A DNA stretch of 64,000 nucleotides, taken from assembly GCF_000745005.1 (NCBI RefSeq), contig NZ_JQNB01000001.1, forward strand, positions 3,403,501-3,467,500, read 5' to 3'. Origin of the DNA: Luteibacter sp. 9135. GTDB taxonomy: Bacteria; Pseudomonadota; Gammaproteobacteria; Xanthomonadales; Rhodanobacteraceae. The position numbers were made by a program, and so were the translations under genes. The notes beneath the pieces are model-generated. The model did not search any database, was not told the origin of the DNA, and saw only the letters and a program-made list of their open reading frames with translations. Below, piece after piece: positions 8,914 through 22,364 of the stretch. Within the stretch, counting starts at the first letter, position 1, and every line of letters begins with the position of its first letter.

Positions 8914-9336
8914 ATGTCGCAACTCACCGCCCATTTCGCCGATCAACAGTCCGCCATGGCGGCCATGGACAAGCTCATGGGTCGAGGCCTGGGCCATGCG
9001 CGCGTACAGCCGCTGGTGGACCGGCCCGCCGAGGCCGATGGCCACGATGAAAACCCGGCGGAGGTGGGTCGGTCCCGGCTCGAGATCACCTTGGACGACG
9101 GGGCGAGCGAGAGCGAAGTGCGTGACGTGCTCAGTGCCCTCGGCGCCACCGCGATCACCGGCCGTGGATCGCCGGGAGCGGGCTCGCATGCCTCCACCGA
9201 TCCCGCTGACGATGATGTAACCCGGGCCATTGCTGCCAGCGAGCGCGGCGCCACCGGTGCGGGTGGACCCCCGCACGATACGCGCACGGAGCGCAGCGTC
9301 GACGACAAGCGCACGCGCCACGACCCGCGCCGTTGA
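8914..9336 (+). CDS. Hydrophilic stress-protein-like protein, 140 aa
   Basis: The N-terminal about 80 residues (HFADQQSAMAAMDKLMGRGL, then RSRLEITLDDGASESEVRDVL) resemble the alpha/beta domain of general stress proteins of the YflT/17M type, which have a helix after a short strand. The last about 60 residues are acidic, Gly- and Ser-rich and look disordered. A GAGGAAAC ribosome site lies just before the ATG. The cellular role is unknown; the resemblance is weak and no catalytic residue is visible. Confidence 0.6.
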   Translation: MSQLTAHFADQQSAMAAMDKLMGRGLGHARVQPLVDRPAEADGHDENPAEVGRSRLEITLDDGASESEVRDVLSALGATAITGRGSPGAGSHASTDPADDDVTRAIAASERGATGAGGPPHDTRTERSVDDKRTRHDPRR

Positions 9337-9354
9337 TCCCCGGGGCGGGCCGCA

Positions 9355-9379
9355 GCACGCCGATCGATCAGCGGCGTGC
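9355..9379 (+). terminator. Hairpin at convergent gene ends
   Basis: GCACGCCG (9355-9362) and CGGCGTGC (9372-9379) form an 8-bp perfect stem with a 9-nt loop just past the stop at 9336. The facing gene's stop codon sits in the loop. There is no clear T tract, so termination is inferred from position and stem strength. Confidence 0.4.
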
Positions 9380-9787
9380 CGCGCGAGCCAGTAGAAGACC
9401 GGCCAAGGCGACCCCGCCGACCAGCGCGGCGTTGCGTGCACGCGGAGATCGACGCGCGTCGGCGACAAAGCCCTCCACCGCGTCGACCCGATCCGCCGCC
9501 AGCAACATCAGCCAGTGGCGAAGATTGTTCTCGCTGTGGCGAAAGGCCCTGCGGCGGATCCAGCCACTAACCCCGCGGGGCGGCACGCTGGTGCCGAACA
9601 CCGGCGGCCGACGGAAGTACTCGATGGACTGCAGGATCTCCACGCTGGGTGGCTGAGGGGACGGCTCGGACCAGTGAACGCCCTCGAGTCGCGGGGGCTT
9701 ACGCTCCATCGGTACCGCGGGACGATCGGCCCGGTCGAGGTCGGCACCCCAGCCGGGGATGGTGGATCGATCAAACGGCTGCGACAT
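9368..9787 (-). CDS. Conserved hypothetical protein, 139 aa
   Basis: No domain was recognised. The N-terminal half is Pro- and Arg-rich and looks unstructured (RKPPRLEGVHWSEPSPQPPS), the middle has RRAFRHSENNLRHWLMLLAADR, and the C-terminus is a short hydrophobic helix (AALVGGVALAGLLLARA), so the protein may be anchored by its tail. The start at 9787 (MSQPFDRSTIPGWG) was chosen over an upstream one because it overlaps the alcohol dehydrogenase stop by 17 nt, a typical coupled arrangement. Confidence 0.6.
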   Translation of the reverse strand: MSQPFDRSTIPGWGADLDRADRPAVPMERKPPRLEGVHWSEPSPQPPSVEILQSIEYFRRPPVFGTSVPPRGVSGWIRRRAFRHSENNLRHWLMLLAADRVDAVEGFVADARRSPRARNAALVGGVALAGLLLARAARR

Positions 9788-10961
9788 GGGGCGTCTCCCG
9801 GGTGGATGCGGTATCGGCTCCGGGTGGGAGCAGGACAGCCTTGATGCAGCCGTCGCGCTTGCCGGAGAACATCTCGTAGGCATCGCTGACTTCTTCCAGC
9901 GGGACGCGATGCGTGATCAGTGCCTTGGGATCGAGCCGGCCCGCGCGAATGTGCTCGATCAGCCGCGGCAGGTGGCGCTTGACGCTGGCCTGGTTCATGC
10001 GCAGCGTCAGGCCCTTGTTGAGCGCGTTGCCGATCGGCACGGCATTGAACGTGGGACCGTAGACACCCACGATGGACACGTTGCCGCCCTTGCGCACCGA
10101 GTTGATTGCCCAGTGCAGTACCGTGGCCGCGCCTGCCTGAAGCATCATGGTCACGCCGGTCAGGCGCTGCAGTGCGTTGCCTGCGGCTTCGCAGCCCACC
10201 GCATCGATGCAGACGTCGGCACCGAGCCCGTCGGTCATCTTCTTGATATGGATGGCCATGTCACCCACTTCGCGGAAATCGACCGTTTCCGCCGGGCCGT
10301 AGCGGCGCACGAAATCCAGTCGATAGTCCACGTGGTCGACGACGATGACGCGGCCCGCGCCCATCAACCAGGCGCAACGCGCCGCCATGATGCCCACCGG
10401 GCCGGCGCCGAACACCACCACCGTATCGTTTTCCCGTATATCGCCCATCTCGGCCGCCTGGTAGCCGGTCGGCACCACATCGGTGAGCAGCACGGCATCC
10501 TCGATGTCGATGTCGTCGGGGATCACGGTCGGACCGATATCGGCGAAGGGCACGCGTACATACTCCGCCTGTCCGCCGGCGTAGCCGCCCGTGGTGTGCG
10601 AGTAACCGTAGATACCGCCCACCGCTGTGGCAGAGGGGTTGACGTTGTGGCAGTTGCTGTACAACTCACGCTGGCAGAAGTAGCAGGTGCCGCAGAAGAT
10701 GTTGAATGGCACCAGCACGCGGTCCCCCACCTTCAGGCGCTGCACGTCGCCGCCCACCTCCACCACTTCCCCGGTGAACTCGTGTCCGAAGACCGAACCC
10801 ACGCGCGTGTCGGGAACGAGACCGTGATACAGGTGCAGGTCGGACCCGCAGATGCAGGTGCGGGTGACCCGTACGATCGCATCCTGCGGATGCTCGATCA
10901 CGGGATCGGGTATCTGGCGCGCGCTGACCCGATATGGGCGGCGATAGGTGGTGGCAAGCAT
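9771..10961 (-). CDS. Zinc-dependent alcohol dehydrogenase (MDR family)
   Basis: A 396-residue medium-chain dehydrogenase. The catalytic zinc residues lie in CICGSDLHLYHG and FGHEFTG. The structural-zinc cysteines lie in CGTCYFCQRELYSNC. The Rossmann motif is VVFGAGPVGIMAA. Members oxidise alcohols or glutathione-independent formaldehyde using NAD(P). The order of cofactor and zinc sites is complete, so the enzyme should be active. It is followed directly by the 139-residue unknown protein, which overlaps its stop. The natural substrate is unknown. Confidence 0.88.
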   Translation of the reverse strand: MLATTYRRPYRVSARQIPDPVIEHPQDAIVRVTRTCICGSDLHLYHGLVPDTRVGSVFGHEFTGEVVEVGGDVQRLKVGDRVLVPFNIFCGTCYFCQRELYSNCHNVNPSATAVGGIYGYSHTTGGYAGGQAEYVRVPFADIGPTVIPDDIDIEDAVLLTDVVPTGYQAAEMGDIRENDTVVVFGAGPVGIMAARCAWLMGAGRVIVVDHVDYRLDFVRRYGPAETVDFREVGDMAIHIKKMTDGLGADVCIDAVGCEAAGNALQRLTGVTMMLQAGAATVLHWAINSVRKGGNVSIVGVYGPTFNAVPIGNALNKGLTLRMNQASVKRHLPRLIEHIRAGRLDPKALITHRVPLEEVSDAYEMFSGKRDGCIKAVLLPPGADTASTRETPHVAAV

Positions 10962-10999
10962 CGGCTACTCCGGTCGGTGGAGAAAAGACGGCGGTGCCA

Positions 11000-11566
11000 T
11001 CAGGCACCGCCGGGCAAGGCCTTGGCCTCGGCAAGTCGTTTTTTGACCCACGTCGCCGCGTCGCGGCTCAGCGGCTTGAGATCAGGATCGCGGCCTTTTT
11101 CCGCTTCTGCCTGGAACACGGCGTCCAGGCGCTGAAGCAAAGCGACAAACTGAGGCTTGAGGGCATCGTCCAGTTCACGACCCGACAGGCGCTCCAGGGC
11201 AGCGAGCGTCTTCTCGTCCGCCGGTTGCGGCTCATGGGCCCACTGATAACCCTTTTCACCGCTCGCCGCGGGCTTCAGGCGCTCGCCCAGTTCGATGAAA
11301 TCCTTCACGAGCGTCTCGCCGAAGCGTTTGCCCGCAGCACCTTCGCCGCGCGTGGCCGCGAGCATGGCCAGGCGGCTACCGAACTGGTAGGCCCCGCTGG
11401 CATTGCGCACGAAGCCCTCGTCCGTGGGTGTGACCGTGGCCTTGCGCTCATCGGCGGCGGTGACCTTCATCGTTTCACCGCGCCGCTGGGCGTGTACCTG
11501 TTCACCACCGACGGCGCACGTCACTGCGAGCAGGACGGCCAGGCTTCCTTTAGCGCGAGGTGTCAT
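11000..11566 (-). CDS. Secreted helical protein, possibly DUF4142-like
   Basis: A 188-residue exported protein with a signal peptide (TPRAKGSLAVLLAVTCAVG, cleavage near HAQ). The mature part is helical and charged, with TDEGFVRNASGAYQFGSRLA and a following VKDFIELGERL helix, recalling the ferritin-like helical DUF4142 proteins. The metal-site residues of that family are not obvious. The start at 11566 begins the signal peptide; it overlaps the previous gene by 17 nt. Its function is unknown. Confidence 0.55.
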   Translation of the reverse strand: MTPRAKGSLAVLLAVTCAVGGEQVHAQRRGETMKVTAADERKATVTPTDEGFVRNASGAYQFGSRLAMLAATRGEGAAGKRFGETLVKDFIELGERLKPAASGEKGYQWAHEPQPADEKTLAALERLSGRELDDALKPQFVALLQRLDAVFQAEAEKGRDPDLKPLSRDAATWVKKRLAEAKALPGGA

Positions 11567-11897
11567 CAGCGCCCCCGTGCCTGCCCGGAGGTCGACGTTC
11601 CGACGCAGGCAGGCCACGCGCGTTGTCCGTGCCCTGCCCCGCGGGTGGCGTCACCTTCGGCGCGCCGTGCTCGTCACGCTTGGCCGGTTGCGGCGAGCGT
11701 GTCGTGTTCATTCCGTCCATCAGGCTCTCCTGGCCCAGCCGCTCGCGCGTGCGCGGCGTCGGCGCGACGTTCTGCGGTCTGCCACCGTTGACGCTTGTCT
11801 CGCCGGCGTCATCATGGGGTTTCTCTTGCGCCCAAACGCCCCAGGCCTGTGCGGTCGCGGCGATCAGGACCATCGCCAACCGATAGCTGTGCTTCAT
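11550..11897 (-). CDS. Small secreted low-complexity protein, 115 aa
   Basis: An N-terminal signal peptide (KHSYRLAMVLIAATAQAWG, cleavage near WAQ) is followed by about 90 hydrophilic residues rich in Pro, Arg, Gly and Asp, with no recognisable domain and probably no stable fold. It is the first gene of a minus-strand pair with the DUF4142-like gene (17-nt overlap) and diverges from the respiratory operon. Its function is unknown. Confidence 0.5.
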   Translation of the reverse strand: MKHSYRLAMVLIAATAQAWGVWAQEKPHDDAGETSVNGGRPQNVAPTPRTRERLGQESLMDGMNTTRSPQPAKRDEHGAPKVTPPAGQGTDNARGLPASERRPPGRHGGADDTSR

Positions 11898-12045
11898 CGT
11901 GGTACCTCCATCGACAGGATGCGCAGGGTGGCGTGCACCCTCTGTCAGGTGATGTGTCGCCGCGTCTTCACCTTCCTGTATTCACGTCGCGCGCACAAAC
12001 CGGCGACTAGTTTTTTTTGCCGTTTCACCGGATCGCCGAGGGGAG

Positions 12046-12689
12046 ATGGCACAGATATTCCACGCGCGCTCCGGCCTTTACGCGAAGCTGGTGTTGGTCG
12101 CGCTTTGCGTCGCCCTCGTCATCGGCATCGCCGTATGGCGTACGGTGACCGGTGAGCCGAACAATGAAGGGGAGGCCGTGGAACAACCGGTACCGTTCAG
12201 TCACAAGCACCATGTCGCCGAGGTAGGCCTGGACTGCCGCTACTGCCATGCCAGCGTGGAGACGGATGCCTTCGCCGGCATGCCGCCGATCTCCACCTGC
12301 ATGACCTGTCACTCCCAGTTGTTCACCGACCAGCCGCTGCTGGCATCCATCGTCGACAGCTGGCGTACGGGGATCCCGTTGCGCTGGAACCGTGTCCACG
12401 ACCTGCCCGATTTCGTTTATTTCGATCATTCGATCCACGTCGCCAAGGGCGTCGGCTGTGTGTCGTGCCACGGCCCAGTGGACCGCATGCCGCTCACCCG
12501 ACGCGTGGCGCCGCTGTCGATGGACTGGTGCCTGGATTGCCATCGGCATCCGGAGCGGGCGGTCCGGCCACGCGACCGCGTGTTCACCCTGCAACCGCCT
12601 CGTCCCGAGGACGATCGGCTGGGCATGACCCTGGTGGATGCGTACCGCATCGACCGTCGCCGTCTCACCGACTGCTCGGTATGCCACCG

Positions 12690-12693
<4 letters not shown>
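12046..12693 (+). CDS. actA: Alternative complex III subunit A, pentaheme cytochrome c
   Basis: A 215-residue membrane-anchored cytochrome. One N-terminal transmembrane helix (about residues 11-30) is followed by a periplasmic domain with exactly five heme-binding CXXCH motifs: CRYCH, CMTCH, CVSCH, CLDCH and CSVCH. Five hemes is the usual count for ActA of alternative complex III, the quinol:cytochrome c (or oxidase) oxidoreductase. It opens the 12-gene respiratory operon; its TGA overlaps the actB ATG. The purine-rich AGGGGAG lies directly against the ATG, so the exact start is slightly uncertain. Confidence 0.9.
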
Positions 12694-15550
<2,857 letters not shown>

Positions 15551-15554
<4 letters not shown>

Positions 15555-16864
15555 CCCGCACGTCGCCCGCTGACCGGATCGTCGAAGGGGTGCTGCATCC
15601 CCGCAGCAGCCGGGCGTGGCGCGCGGGGTTCACGCTGGCCTGCCTGCTGACGATGTGGCTGGTGGCCGGCATCGTCGTGCTGCTGGCGCGCGGTGTCGGC
15701 ATCTGGGGTATCGCCATGCCGGTGGCCTGGGGCTTCGCGATCACCAACTACGTGTGGTGGATCGGAATCGGCATGGCCGGCACCTTCATCTCCTCGGCGC
15801 TGTATCTCACGCGCCAGGGCTGGCGCACCGCATTGAACCGCCACGCCGAGGCCATGACGGTGATCGCGCTGGCGGTGTCGGGCCTCTTCCCCGTGCTGCA
15901 CCTGGGCCGCCCCTGGTTCGCCTACTGGCTGGCCCCCTATCCCGACCGCATGGGACTGTGGCCGCAGTGGCGTAGCGCGCTGGTCTGGGATTTCTTCGCT
16001 ATCGCCACATACGTCGTGGTCTCGGTGCTCTACTTCTACGTCGGGCTGCTGCCCGACCTCGCCGCCGTACGCGACCGTGCACGCACCCGGGGGCGCCAGG
16101 TCGTCTATGGAATGCTTGCACTGGGCTGGCGCGGCGATGCGCAGCACTGGCAACGGCATACCCGGCTGACACGCATGCTGGCGGCGCTGGCCCTGCCGCT
16201 GGTGTTCTCCGTCCACAGCATGGTCGCGCTGGATTTCTCCGAGGGCCTGCTGCCCGGCTGGCATTCGACGATCTTTCCGCCGTTCTTCGTCGCCGGCGCG
16301 TTGTTTTCCGGCACGGCCATGGTCATCGTGCTGAGCGTCCCGCTACGCCGCGGTTTCGCGCTGGAGGGTGTTCTGACGGATGCCCATTTCGACCGGCTGG
16401 CCAAGCTGCTACTGGCCGCGGGATGGATCGTCACCTACGGATATGTCGCCGAGGTCTTCACGGCGTACTACGGCGGCGACCCCTACGACATCGCGATGGT
16501 GCGCCACCGGCTCTCCGGGGCGTATGCATGGGTGTTCTGGGCGACCATCGCCTGCAACAGCGTGGCTATCCAGGCCCTGTGGTGGCCGCGCGTGCGCGTG
16601 AACCGTACCGCGCTGGTGGCCATCTCCGTGCTGGTACTGGCCGGCATGTGGCTGGAGCGCTTCATGCTCATTGTCACCAGCCTCTACCGCGATTACCTGC
16701 CCTCCAGCTGGGGCATGTTCCATCCGACGGTCTGGGATATCGCGTTCCTGCTTGGCTCGATGGGGATGTTCCTGCTGCTGTTCCTGCTTTTCGTCCGCTA
16801 TGTACCGGTCCTGTCGCTATCCGAGTGGCGGCGACAGGACGCTCGACCCGGCGATGGCGCATGA
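15551..16864 (+). CDS. actC: Alternative complex III subunit C, NrfD-like quinol-oxidising membrane protein
   Basis: A 437-residue polytopic protein of the NrfD/PsrC family, with about ten transmembrane helices. It contains NYVWWIGIGMAGTFISS and VHSMVALDFSEGLLPGWHST, typical of ActC, where the quinol site sits on the periplasmic side. It starts with GTG at 15551, giving a 4-nt overlap (GTGA) with actB; the helix-rich N-terminus begins shortly after. The C-terminal helix ends FLLLFLLFVRYVPVLS. Confidence 0.9.
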
Positions 16865-17388
16865 GCACGCACGGACAGCTGGCCCAGTTCACCGATGCCG
16901 CCGCACTCGTGCGGGCGACGAAGCAGCTGCACGCGCTCGGGTACACCCGACTGGAGGCGTTCTCGCCGTACCCGGTGGGGGCCCTCGACGATGTGCTGGG
17001 CGTCGCGCCGTCGCGCCTCCCATGGGCCATGTTCGCCGCGGGCATGGCCGGGGGCTTTGGCACGCTGGTGCTCCAGTACATCGCGGCCGTGCTCGACTAC
17101 CCGATCGACGCCGGAGGACGGCCGCCGGCCAGCTGGCCGGCCTTCGTGCCCAACGCCATCGAAGTGGCCATCCTGCTGGCCGTGGTGGCCGGGGTGATCG
17201 CCTTTCTGCGGGGTTGCCGGTTGCCGACGCTGCACCATCCCCTGTTCGACATCGCATGGTTCGAGGACGCGAGCGCGGACGGTTTCCTGCTGCTGCTTCG
17301 TGCGGACGATCCGCGGTGGGACCCGGTGGCCTCCCCCGCGCAGGTCGGCGACCTTGCGCCACTGCGACACGCCGCGGTGCCCGCATGA
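16861..17388 (+). CDS. actD: Alternative complex III subunit D (DUF3341)
   Basis: A 175-residue DUF3341 protein. An N-terminal soluble part (LAQFTDAAALVRATKQLHAL, YTRLEAFSPYPV) is followed by two transmembrane helices (WAMFAAGMAGGFGTLVLQY and AIEVAILLAVVAGVIAFL) and then HPLFDIAWFEDASADGFLLL. This layout is characteristic of ActD, a structural subunit. The ATG overlaps the actC stop by 4 nt, and its own stop overlaps actE. Confidence 0.9.
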   Translation: MSTHGQLAQFTDAAALVRATKQLHALGYTRLEAFSPYPVGALDDVLGVAPSRLPWAMFAAGMAGGFGTLVLQYIAAVLDYPIDAGGRPPASWPAFVPNAIEVAILLAVVAGVIAFLRGCRLPTLHHPLFDIAWFEDASADGFLLLLRADDPRWDPVASPAQVGDLAPLRHAAVPA

Positions 17389-17939
17389 TGCGACGGCTTC
17401 TGCTGCTGAGCGCCACGATGTGCATGCTTAGCGCGTGCGAGCGCGGCATGCACGAGATGTACGACCAGCCACGCTACAAGCGCGGCGGCGAGGCGCGCCT
17501 CTTTGTCGACGGCGTGGCCTCCCGGCCGCCGCCGCGCGGAAGCGTGCCGCAGGAAGATACCGAGGCGGTACCGCCGGCGCCGCCCGTCACGTTCGCGCTG
17601 CTGGAGCGGGGGCGTGAGCGGTACGGCATCTACTGCGCACCCTGCCATGGCGCGAGCGGCGATGGCGACGGCATGGTGGTCCGGCGCGGATTCCCTGCAC
17701 CGCCCAGCTATCACGAGGCGCGCCTGCGCGCTGCCGACGATGCCCATCTCTATCAGGTGATCACCCACGGATGGGGCGTGATGTACCCCTACGGCGACCG
17801 CTTGTCCCCGGCCGACCGGCAGGCCGTGATCGCGTTCGTGCGGGCGCTCCAGTTCAGCCGGCAGGTGCCGGCCGACCGTCTGGCGCCGGAGGACCTGGCC
17901 CGGTTGCCGGGCCCTACGGGCACGGGAGCTGCGCGGTGA
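17385..17939 (+). CDS. actE: Alternative complex III subunit E, monoheme cytochrome c lipoprotein
   Basis: A 184-residue lipoprotein: the signal peptide LLLLSATMCMLSAC ends in a lipobox (LSAC), so the mature protein is probably lipid-anchored in the periplasm. MYDQPRYKRG near the N-terminus is typical of ActE. One heme site is present, CAPCHGASGDGDGMV, with a likely axial methionine in GVMYPYGDRL. It should pass electrons onward to the CoxB cytochrome domain. The start at 17385 overlaps the actD stop; a second ATG one codon later is also possible. Confidence 0.9.
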   Translation: MMRRLLLLSATMCMLSACERGMHEMYDQPRYKRGGEARLFVDGVASRPPPRGSVPQEDTEAVPPAPPVTFALLERGRERYGIYCAPCHGASGDGDGMVVRRGFPAPPSYHEARLRAADDAHLYQVITHGWGVMYPYGDRLSPADRQAVIAFVRALQFSRQVPADRLAPEDLARLPGPTGTGAAR

Positions 17940-18739
17940 TCGCGCACGTCGGCGTTGCACTGTGGCTGATGCTCCTGTGGGCGTGCGTCGGTGCCGTCGC
18001 TTGGGAAGCTACGCATGCACTTGCGGGCGGGGCGTGGGGATACGCGCTGGCACCGGCGTGGCGTCGTCAGCGGCGATGGCTACCCGTCGCGATGCTGCTC
18101 GCGGCGGCCCTGTTGATCGGCGCCTCGCATGTCTTCCCCTGGCTGGTGCGGCCGGTGGAACCCTCCCGTCAGTGGTATCTCAACCTGCCGGCGCTCGTGC
18201 TACGGACGATCGTGTGCCTGGGTGCCTTCGGGGTCGGCGGTGCGCTGGTCCGTCGGACGCCCGCGCTGGTGCTGATCCTCTGGTTGTTCGCCACCGGCAT
18301 CGTCGCCACCGACTGGATCGTGTCGCTCGCACCGGACTGGCGATCGTCGGCGATCGGCCTGATCGCCGCGGTGGGCCAGCTGTCGGTGGCGCTGGCCCTC
18401 GCCGTGGCGACGATGGAGACGACCTCGGTCACGCCCGCGACACGAAGCGATGCGGGGTCCCTGCTGATCGCCGTCAGCCTGGGTTGGGCGTATCTGGCAG
18501 GCGTCGACTACCTGACCGCGTGGATGGCCGACCTGCCCTACGAGACCGGCTGGTACCTGCCGCGGACACGAGGTCCGTGGGCCTGGCTGGCGGTGGGCGC
18601 GGTGGCACTCCACCTCGTCGTACCGGCGGCACTGCTGCTGCCCCGTCACGGGCGCGAGGGCAGGCTCAGCCTTCGCGCGGCGGCGGTCTCCGTGCTTGCC
18701 GGCGAAGCCTGCCACATCGCATGGATGGTGGTGCCATGA
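17936..18739 (+). CDS. actF: Alternative complex III subunit F, short form
   Basis: A 267-residue polytopic protein placed where actF belongs, between actE and the oxidase genes. About eight hydrophobic helices are visible, for example WLPVAMLLAAALLIGASHVF and ALVLILWLFATGIVATDWI. ActF of characterised complexes is about 400 residues with ten helices, so this one looks shortened; both ends overlap neighbours by 4 nt, so truncation by sequencing error is unlikely. Identity as ActF is from position and topology rather than a decisive motif. Confidence 0.7.
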   Translation: MIAHVGVALWLMLLWACVGAVAWEATHALAGGAWGYALAPAWRRQRRWLPVAMLLAAALLIGASHVFPWLVRPVEPSRQWYLNLPALVLRTIVCLGAFGVGGALVRRTPALVLILWLFATGIVATDWIVSLAPDWRSSAIGLIAAVGQLSVALALAVATMETTSVTPATRSDAGSLLIAVSLGWAYLAGVDYLTAWMADLPYETGWYLPRTRGPWAWLAVGAVALHLVVPAALLLPRHGREGRLSLRAAAVSVLAGEACHIAWMVVP

Positions 18740-19044
18740 GCCACGAGCCACAGAACCTGTCCGCACGGCGCATCGCCATCGCCGGCGCCTCGCTTGCACT
18801 CGCCGTCCTCGTGGTGCTGGCGATCTGCCACGTCATGGCAGCGCAGTGGGCATCGTCCCCGGAAGCGCTTGCGTCACTGCCCCCGCAGCCAAGGCTGCAG
18901 GCCCTGCCGGGCCGCGACCTTGCCGGGCAGCGCGACGCCGCCGCGCAACGGGATGGCTGGGCATGGCAGGACCCCGAACACCGCGTCGCGCGCGTGCCGG
19001 TGGAGCGTGCGATGCGGATCATGGCCAGTGACGCCGCCCGATGA
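18736..19044 (+). CDS. Small single-pass membrane protein of the respiratory operon, 102 aa
   Basis: A short cytoplasmic N-terminus and one transmembrane helix (about residues 13-35) are followed by a periplasmic tail containing WAWQDPEHRVARVPVERAM. A tail of the form W-x-D...R-(V/I)-P-(V/I)-x-RAM recurs in small proteins encoded beside SCO and caa3 oxidase genes, so it probably assists assembly or copper delivery (inference). It overlaps both actF and the SCO gene by 4 nt. No metal-binding cysteines are present. Confidence 0.7.
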   Translation: MSHEPQNLSARRIAIAGASLALAVLVVLAICHVMAAQWASSPEALASLPPQPRLQALPGRDLAGQRDAAAQRDGWAWQDPEHRVARVPVERAMRIMASDAAR

Positions 19045-19844
19045 CGGCCATCCCACGCATCGTCCTGCGCTGGCTGGTTGCCGTCGCCTTCGCTTTCGTC
19101 GGCGCAGCCAGCGCGACGACACCGCCGCCGCGCGACCTCACCGCGCGTGCCGGTTTCGATCAGCATGTCGGCGCGTCGCTCGATCTGCACGCCCGGGTGC
19201 GCGACGACGCGGGCCACGAGGTCGGCCTGCGCGCCCTGGCGGATGGCAAGCCGCTGGTGCTGGCCTTCGGCTATTACCGTTGCCCCAACCTCTGCGACCT
19301 GACCCTGCATGGCATGGCGGCGGCGCTGGCGCGCATCCCGCTGGACCCGGCCAGCGATTACCGGGTTGTGTTCCTCAGTGTCGACCCGGGCGAAACCGCT
19401 GGCGATGCGCGCCAGGCGAGCGACATGCTGCGCGCCATGGACGCTGGCGCCGCCGCGCGCATTGCGCGCTGGACGTTCGCCACGGCGGCGCCGGACACGA
19501 TCGCATCGCTGACCGCCGCGGTGGGCTTCCGTTACTACTTCGACGCAGGCATCCAGCAGTACGTGCATCCGGCCGGACTGGTGATCGTCACCCCGGACGG
19601 GCACATCGCGCAGTACTTCTTCGGCGTGGATTATGCGCCGGACGCACTGCGCCTGGCCCTGGTGGACGCCTCCGGTGGCCGGCTGGGCAACGTGATCGAC
19701 CAGTTCGTGTTGCTGTGCTGCGGCTACGACCCGGCCACCGGTCGCTACAGCCTGCTGGTTTCCCGGATCATGATCGTGCTGGGCTCGCTGTTCGTCTTCG
19801 CCCTGGGCATCGGGGTCTACCGGTTGGCACGGAGGACACGATGA
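19041..19844 (+). CDS. SCO1/SenC family copper chaperone
   Basis: A 267-residue thioredoxin-fold protein that helps build the CuA centre of CoxB. It has a signal sequence or N-terminal anchor (to about residue 28), the copper-binding CPNLC (about residues 82-86), FLSVDPGE, and a distal histidine in YVHPAGLVIVTPDG (about 175). A C-terminal transmembrane helix (LLVSRIMIVLGSLFVFALG) follows. All copper ligands (two Cys and one His) are present. It overlaps both neighbours by 4 nt and lies directly before coxB, its expected client. Confidence 0.9.
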   Translation: MTAIPRIVLRWLVAVAFAFVGAASATTPPPRDLTARAGFDQHVGASLDLHARVRDDAGHEVGLRALADGKPLVLAFGYYRCPNLCDLTLHGMAAALARIPLDPASDYRVVFLSVDPGETAGDARQASDMLRAMDAGAAARIARWTFATAAPDTIASLTAAVGFRYYFDAGIQQYVHPAGLVIVTPDGHIAQYFFGVDYAPDALRLALVDASGGRLGNVIDQFVLLCCGYDPATGRYSLLVSRIMIVLGSLFVFALGIGVYRLARRTR

Positions 19845-20765
19845 ACGGCCTACCCAGCGGTTCCACCTTCGCTCCCGGCATCGACGGGCTGTTCTACACC
19901 CTGCTCGGCGTCAGCACGCTGGTGGTACTGGGGGTGTTCATCACGATGATCGTGTTCACCGTGCGTTTCCGCCGTGGCCGACAGGTGGACCGCAGCGGCG
20001 AATCGCACCGCGAACTGGGCATCGAGCTCACCTGGACACTGGTGCCGTTCGCGCTGTTCATCGGCCTTTTCGCCTGGAGCATCGTGCTGTGGGTACACAT
20101 GCGCACCCCACCGCGGGACGCCCTCACCATCTACGTCGTCGGCAAGCAGTGGATGTGGGAGTTCGAGCATCCTGGCGGCCAACGCGAGATCGACACGCTA
20201 CACCTCGCCACCGGTCAGCCGGTGCGGCTGGTGATGACGTCCCAGGACGTAATCCATGATGTGTCCATTCCCGGCTTCCGCGTGAAGCAGGACGTCTTGC
20301 CGGGCCGGTATACGGACCTGTGGTTCGAGCCGACGCGGGCTGGAACCTACGAATTGTTCTGCGCGGAATTCTGCGGCACCGACCATTCACGGATGGGCGG
20401 GACGGTGATCGTGCAGGATCCGGCGGCACATGCACGCTGGCTGGCGGAACACGCCAGCGGCACGCTCGCCATGCGCGGCAAGGCATTGTTCACGCGCTAC
20501 GGCTGTGCCGGTTGCCACGAGACCGGGTCCGCCGTGCACGCACCGCGCCTGGAAGGACTGTACGGCTCCACCGTGCCACTGGCCGATGGCCGCCAGGTAC
20601 AGGCCGACGAGCGCTATCTGCACGACGCGATCGTGCTGCCGGCCAGTGAAGTCGCCGCCGGCTATGCGCCGGTCATGCCCAGCTACAAAGATCGTATCGA
20701 CGAAGCGGACATCCTCGCGCTCGTCGCGTACCTGAAGACCCGGGGACAGGACAGGGAGACGACCC

Positions 20766-20779
<14 letters not shown>
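19841..20779 (+). CDS. coxB: Cytochrome c oxidase subunit II with fused cytochrome c domain (caa3 type)
   Basis: A 312-residue protein: two N-terminal transmembrane helices (about 18-40 and 65-85), a cupredoxin domain with [10 protein letters not shown] and the CuA ligands [12 protein letters not shown] (about 174-185), then a cytochrome c domain with CAGCH (about 222-226). The fused heme marks a caa3-type oxidase that can accept electrons directly from a donor complex, here probably ActE. The ATG overlaps the SCO stop by 4 nt. It overlaps ctaD by 14 nt, the only junction in the operon's overlap series that is not 4 nt. Confidence 0.93.
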
Positions 20780-22360
<1,581 letters not shown>

Positions 22361-22364
<4 letters not shown>

